DNA of 5,493 nucleotides from Mycoplasmatota bacterium (GTDB lineage Bacteria > Bacillota_I > Bacilli_A > Izemoplasmatales > Izemoplasmataceae), in contig DAOVWR010000081.1 in NCBI GenBank assembly GCA_030636545.1, positions 1 to 5,493 on the forward strand, read 5' to 3'. Under the pieces are notes generated by a model. It worked only from the letters and a program-made list of their open reading frames with translations, was not told the origin of the DNA and did not search any database. The position numbers and the translations under genes are program-made. This document shows positions 5,200 through 5,493 of the stretch, one piece after another (positions within the stretch are counted from its first letter, which is position 1; each line of letters opens with the position of its first letter).

Positions 5200-5493
5200 A
5201 AATTCTTTTGGCACTTCCACCAACAAAGATTGTAACTATTTCACCTTTTATTTTTGTTAGTTTAGTAATTATTTCTGACGGCTTATTCATACTATATCCT
5301 TGTCTTAAAATAAAAGACATTTTATCTTTTTTTACATAATTATTTAAATAGCAACCAAGTGCACCATTACTTGTACCAGTCGCACTCTCCTCATTTATTC
5401 CAACTATCGGAGCAAAATTTCTTCCATAAGCATCCACATTATCTTCATCTGACAATGCGAAGCAATGGATACCCACAACATCGTATTTAAGGG
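5198..5493 (-). CDS. PhzF family protein (isomerase-like), C-terminal part
   Basis: The last 97 residues of a protein whose start lies beyond the right edge; the frame stays open to the window end, beginning in a strand read as LKYDVVGIHCFAL. The sequence RNFAPIVGINEESATGTSNGALGCYL matches the family block R-x-FAP-x-x-GI-x-E-(D/E)-x-ATG-(S/T), which forms part of the diaminopimelate-epimerase-like active site. GYSMNKPSEI corresponds to the usual G-x-x-MGRPS-x-I, and VTIFVGGSAKRI ends it as in homologues. Members are usually 260-300 aa. The catalytic Glu near the N-terminus cannot be seen. PhzF itself acts in phenazine synthesis, but most family members have no known substrate and no phenazine genes are here, so I give no gene symbol. 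A GTG at 5476 is internal, not a start. Confidence 0.88.
   Translation of the reverse strand, partial: LKYDVVGIHCFALSDEDNVDAYGRNFAPIVGINEESATGTSNGALGCYLNNYVKKDKMSFILRQGYSMNKPSEIITKLTKIKGEIVTIFVGGSAKRI

Noticed and set aside
5474..5476. GTG start for a 92-residue small protein at the right edge
   Set aside because: The frame is open to the end of the window and the sequence matches only the C-terminal part of PhzF, so the GTG is an internal Val codon.
1..5493. UGA-as-tryptophan code (Mycoplasma type)
   Set aside because: The frames end at TAA or TAG, the Trp codon checked in gdpP is TGG, and no gene needs TGA read-through, so the standard bacterial code explains everything.

Overview
This is an AT-rich window with every supported gene on the minus strand. 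It reads as a chromosomal housekeeping region of a low-GC Bacillota or Mollicutes-like bacterium. The gene order rpsF-ssb-rpsR followed by gdpP-rplI-dnaB is the classic Firmicutes arrangement. The proteins match Bacillus-type families, the Shine-Dalgarno (SD) sequences are strong AGGAGG types, and the promoters are textbook sigma-A. Tryptophan is encoded by TGG at the residue I checked and every visible stop is TAA or TAG, so nothing demands the UGA=Trp code. An Acholeplasma, Izemoplasma or Haloplasma-like host is possible but only a guess.

Layout in the direction of transcription (right to left): the C-terminal part of a PhzF-family protein (5493-5198); cinA, best started at a TTG (5185-3983); a 150-base intergenic region with an AT-rich tract, an extended -10 promoter and a structured leader; the rpsF-ssb-rpsR operon (3832-2830) for S6, SSB and S18; an intrinsic terminator overlapping the rpsR stop; a second extended -10 promoter; one long reading frame that joins the cyclic-di-AMP phosphodiesterase GdpP to a full-length ribosomal protein L9 (2739-313); and the start of the replicative helicase gene dnaB (303 to the window edge).

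The genes link translation (S6, S18, L9), replication (SSB, DnaB) and second-messenger control (GdpP). The most notable feature is the gdpP-rplI fusion. L9 is in frame with GdpP, yet a perfect AGGAGG still lies 8 nt before the L9 ATG inside the fused frame, so both a membrane-anchored fusion and free L9 could be made. The codon at the junction is CAG, one T-to-C change from TAG. At all four other close gene junctions (phzF/cinA, rpsF/ssb, ssb/rpsR, gdpP-rplI/dnaB) the stop codon overlaps the SD in the same way, which suggests the fusion arose by stop loss. The rpsF leader can fold into a bulged hairpin resembling the S6:S18 autoregulatory motif, with CCU in place of the usual CCG. I found no mobile element, CRISPR array, tRNA or rRNA.
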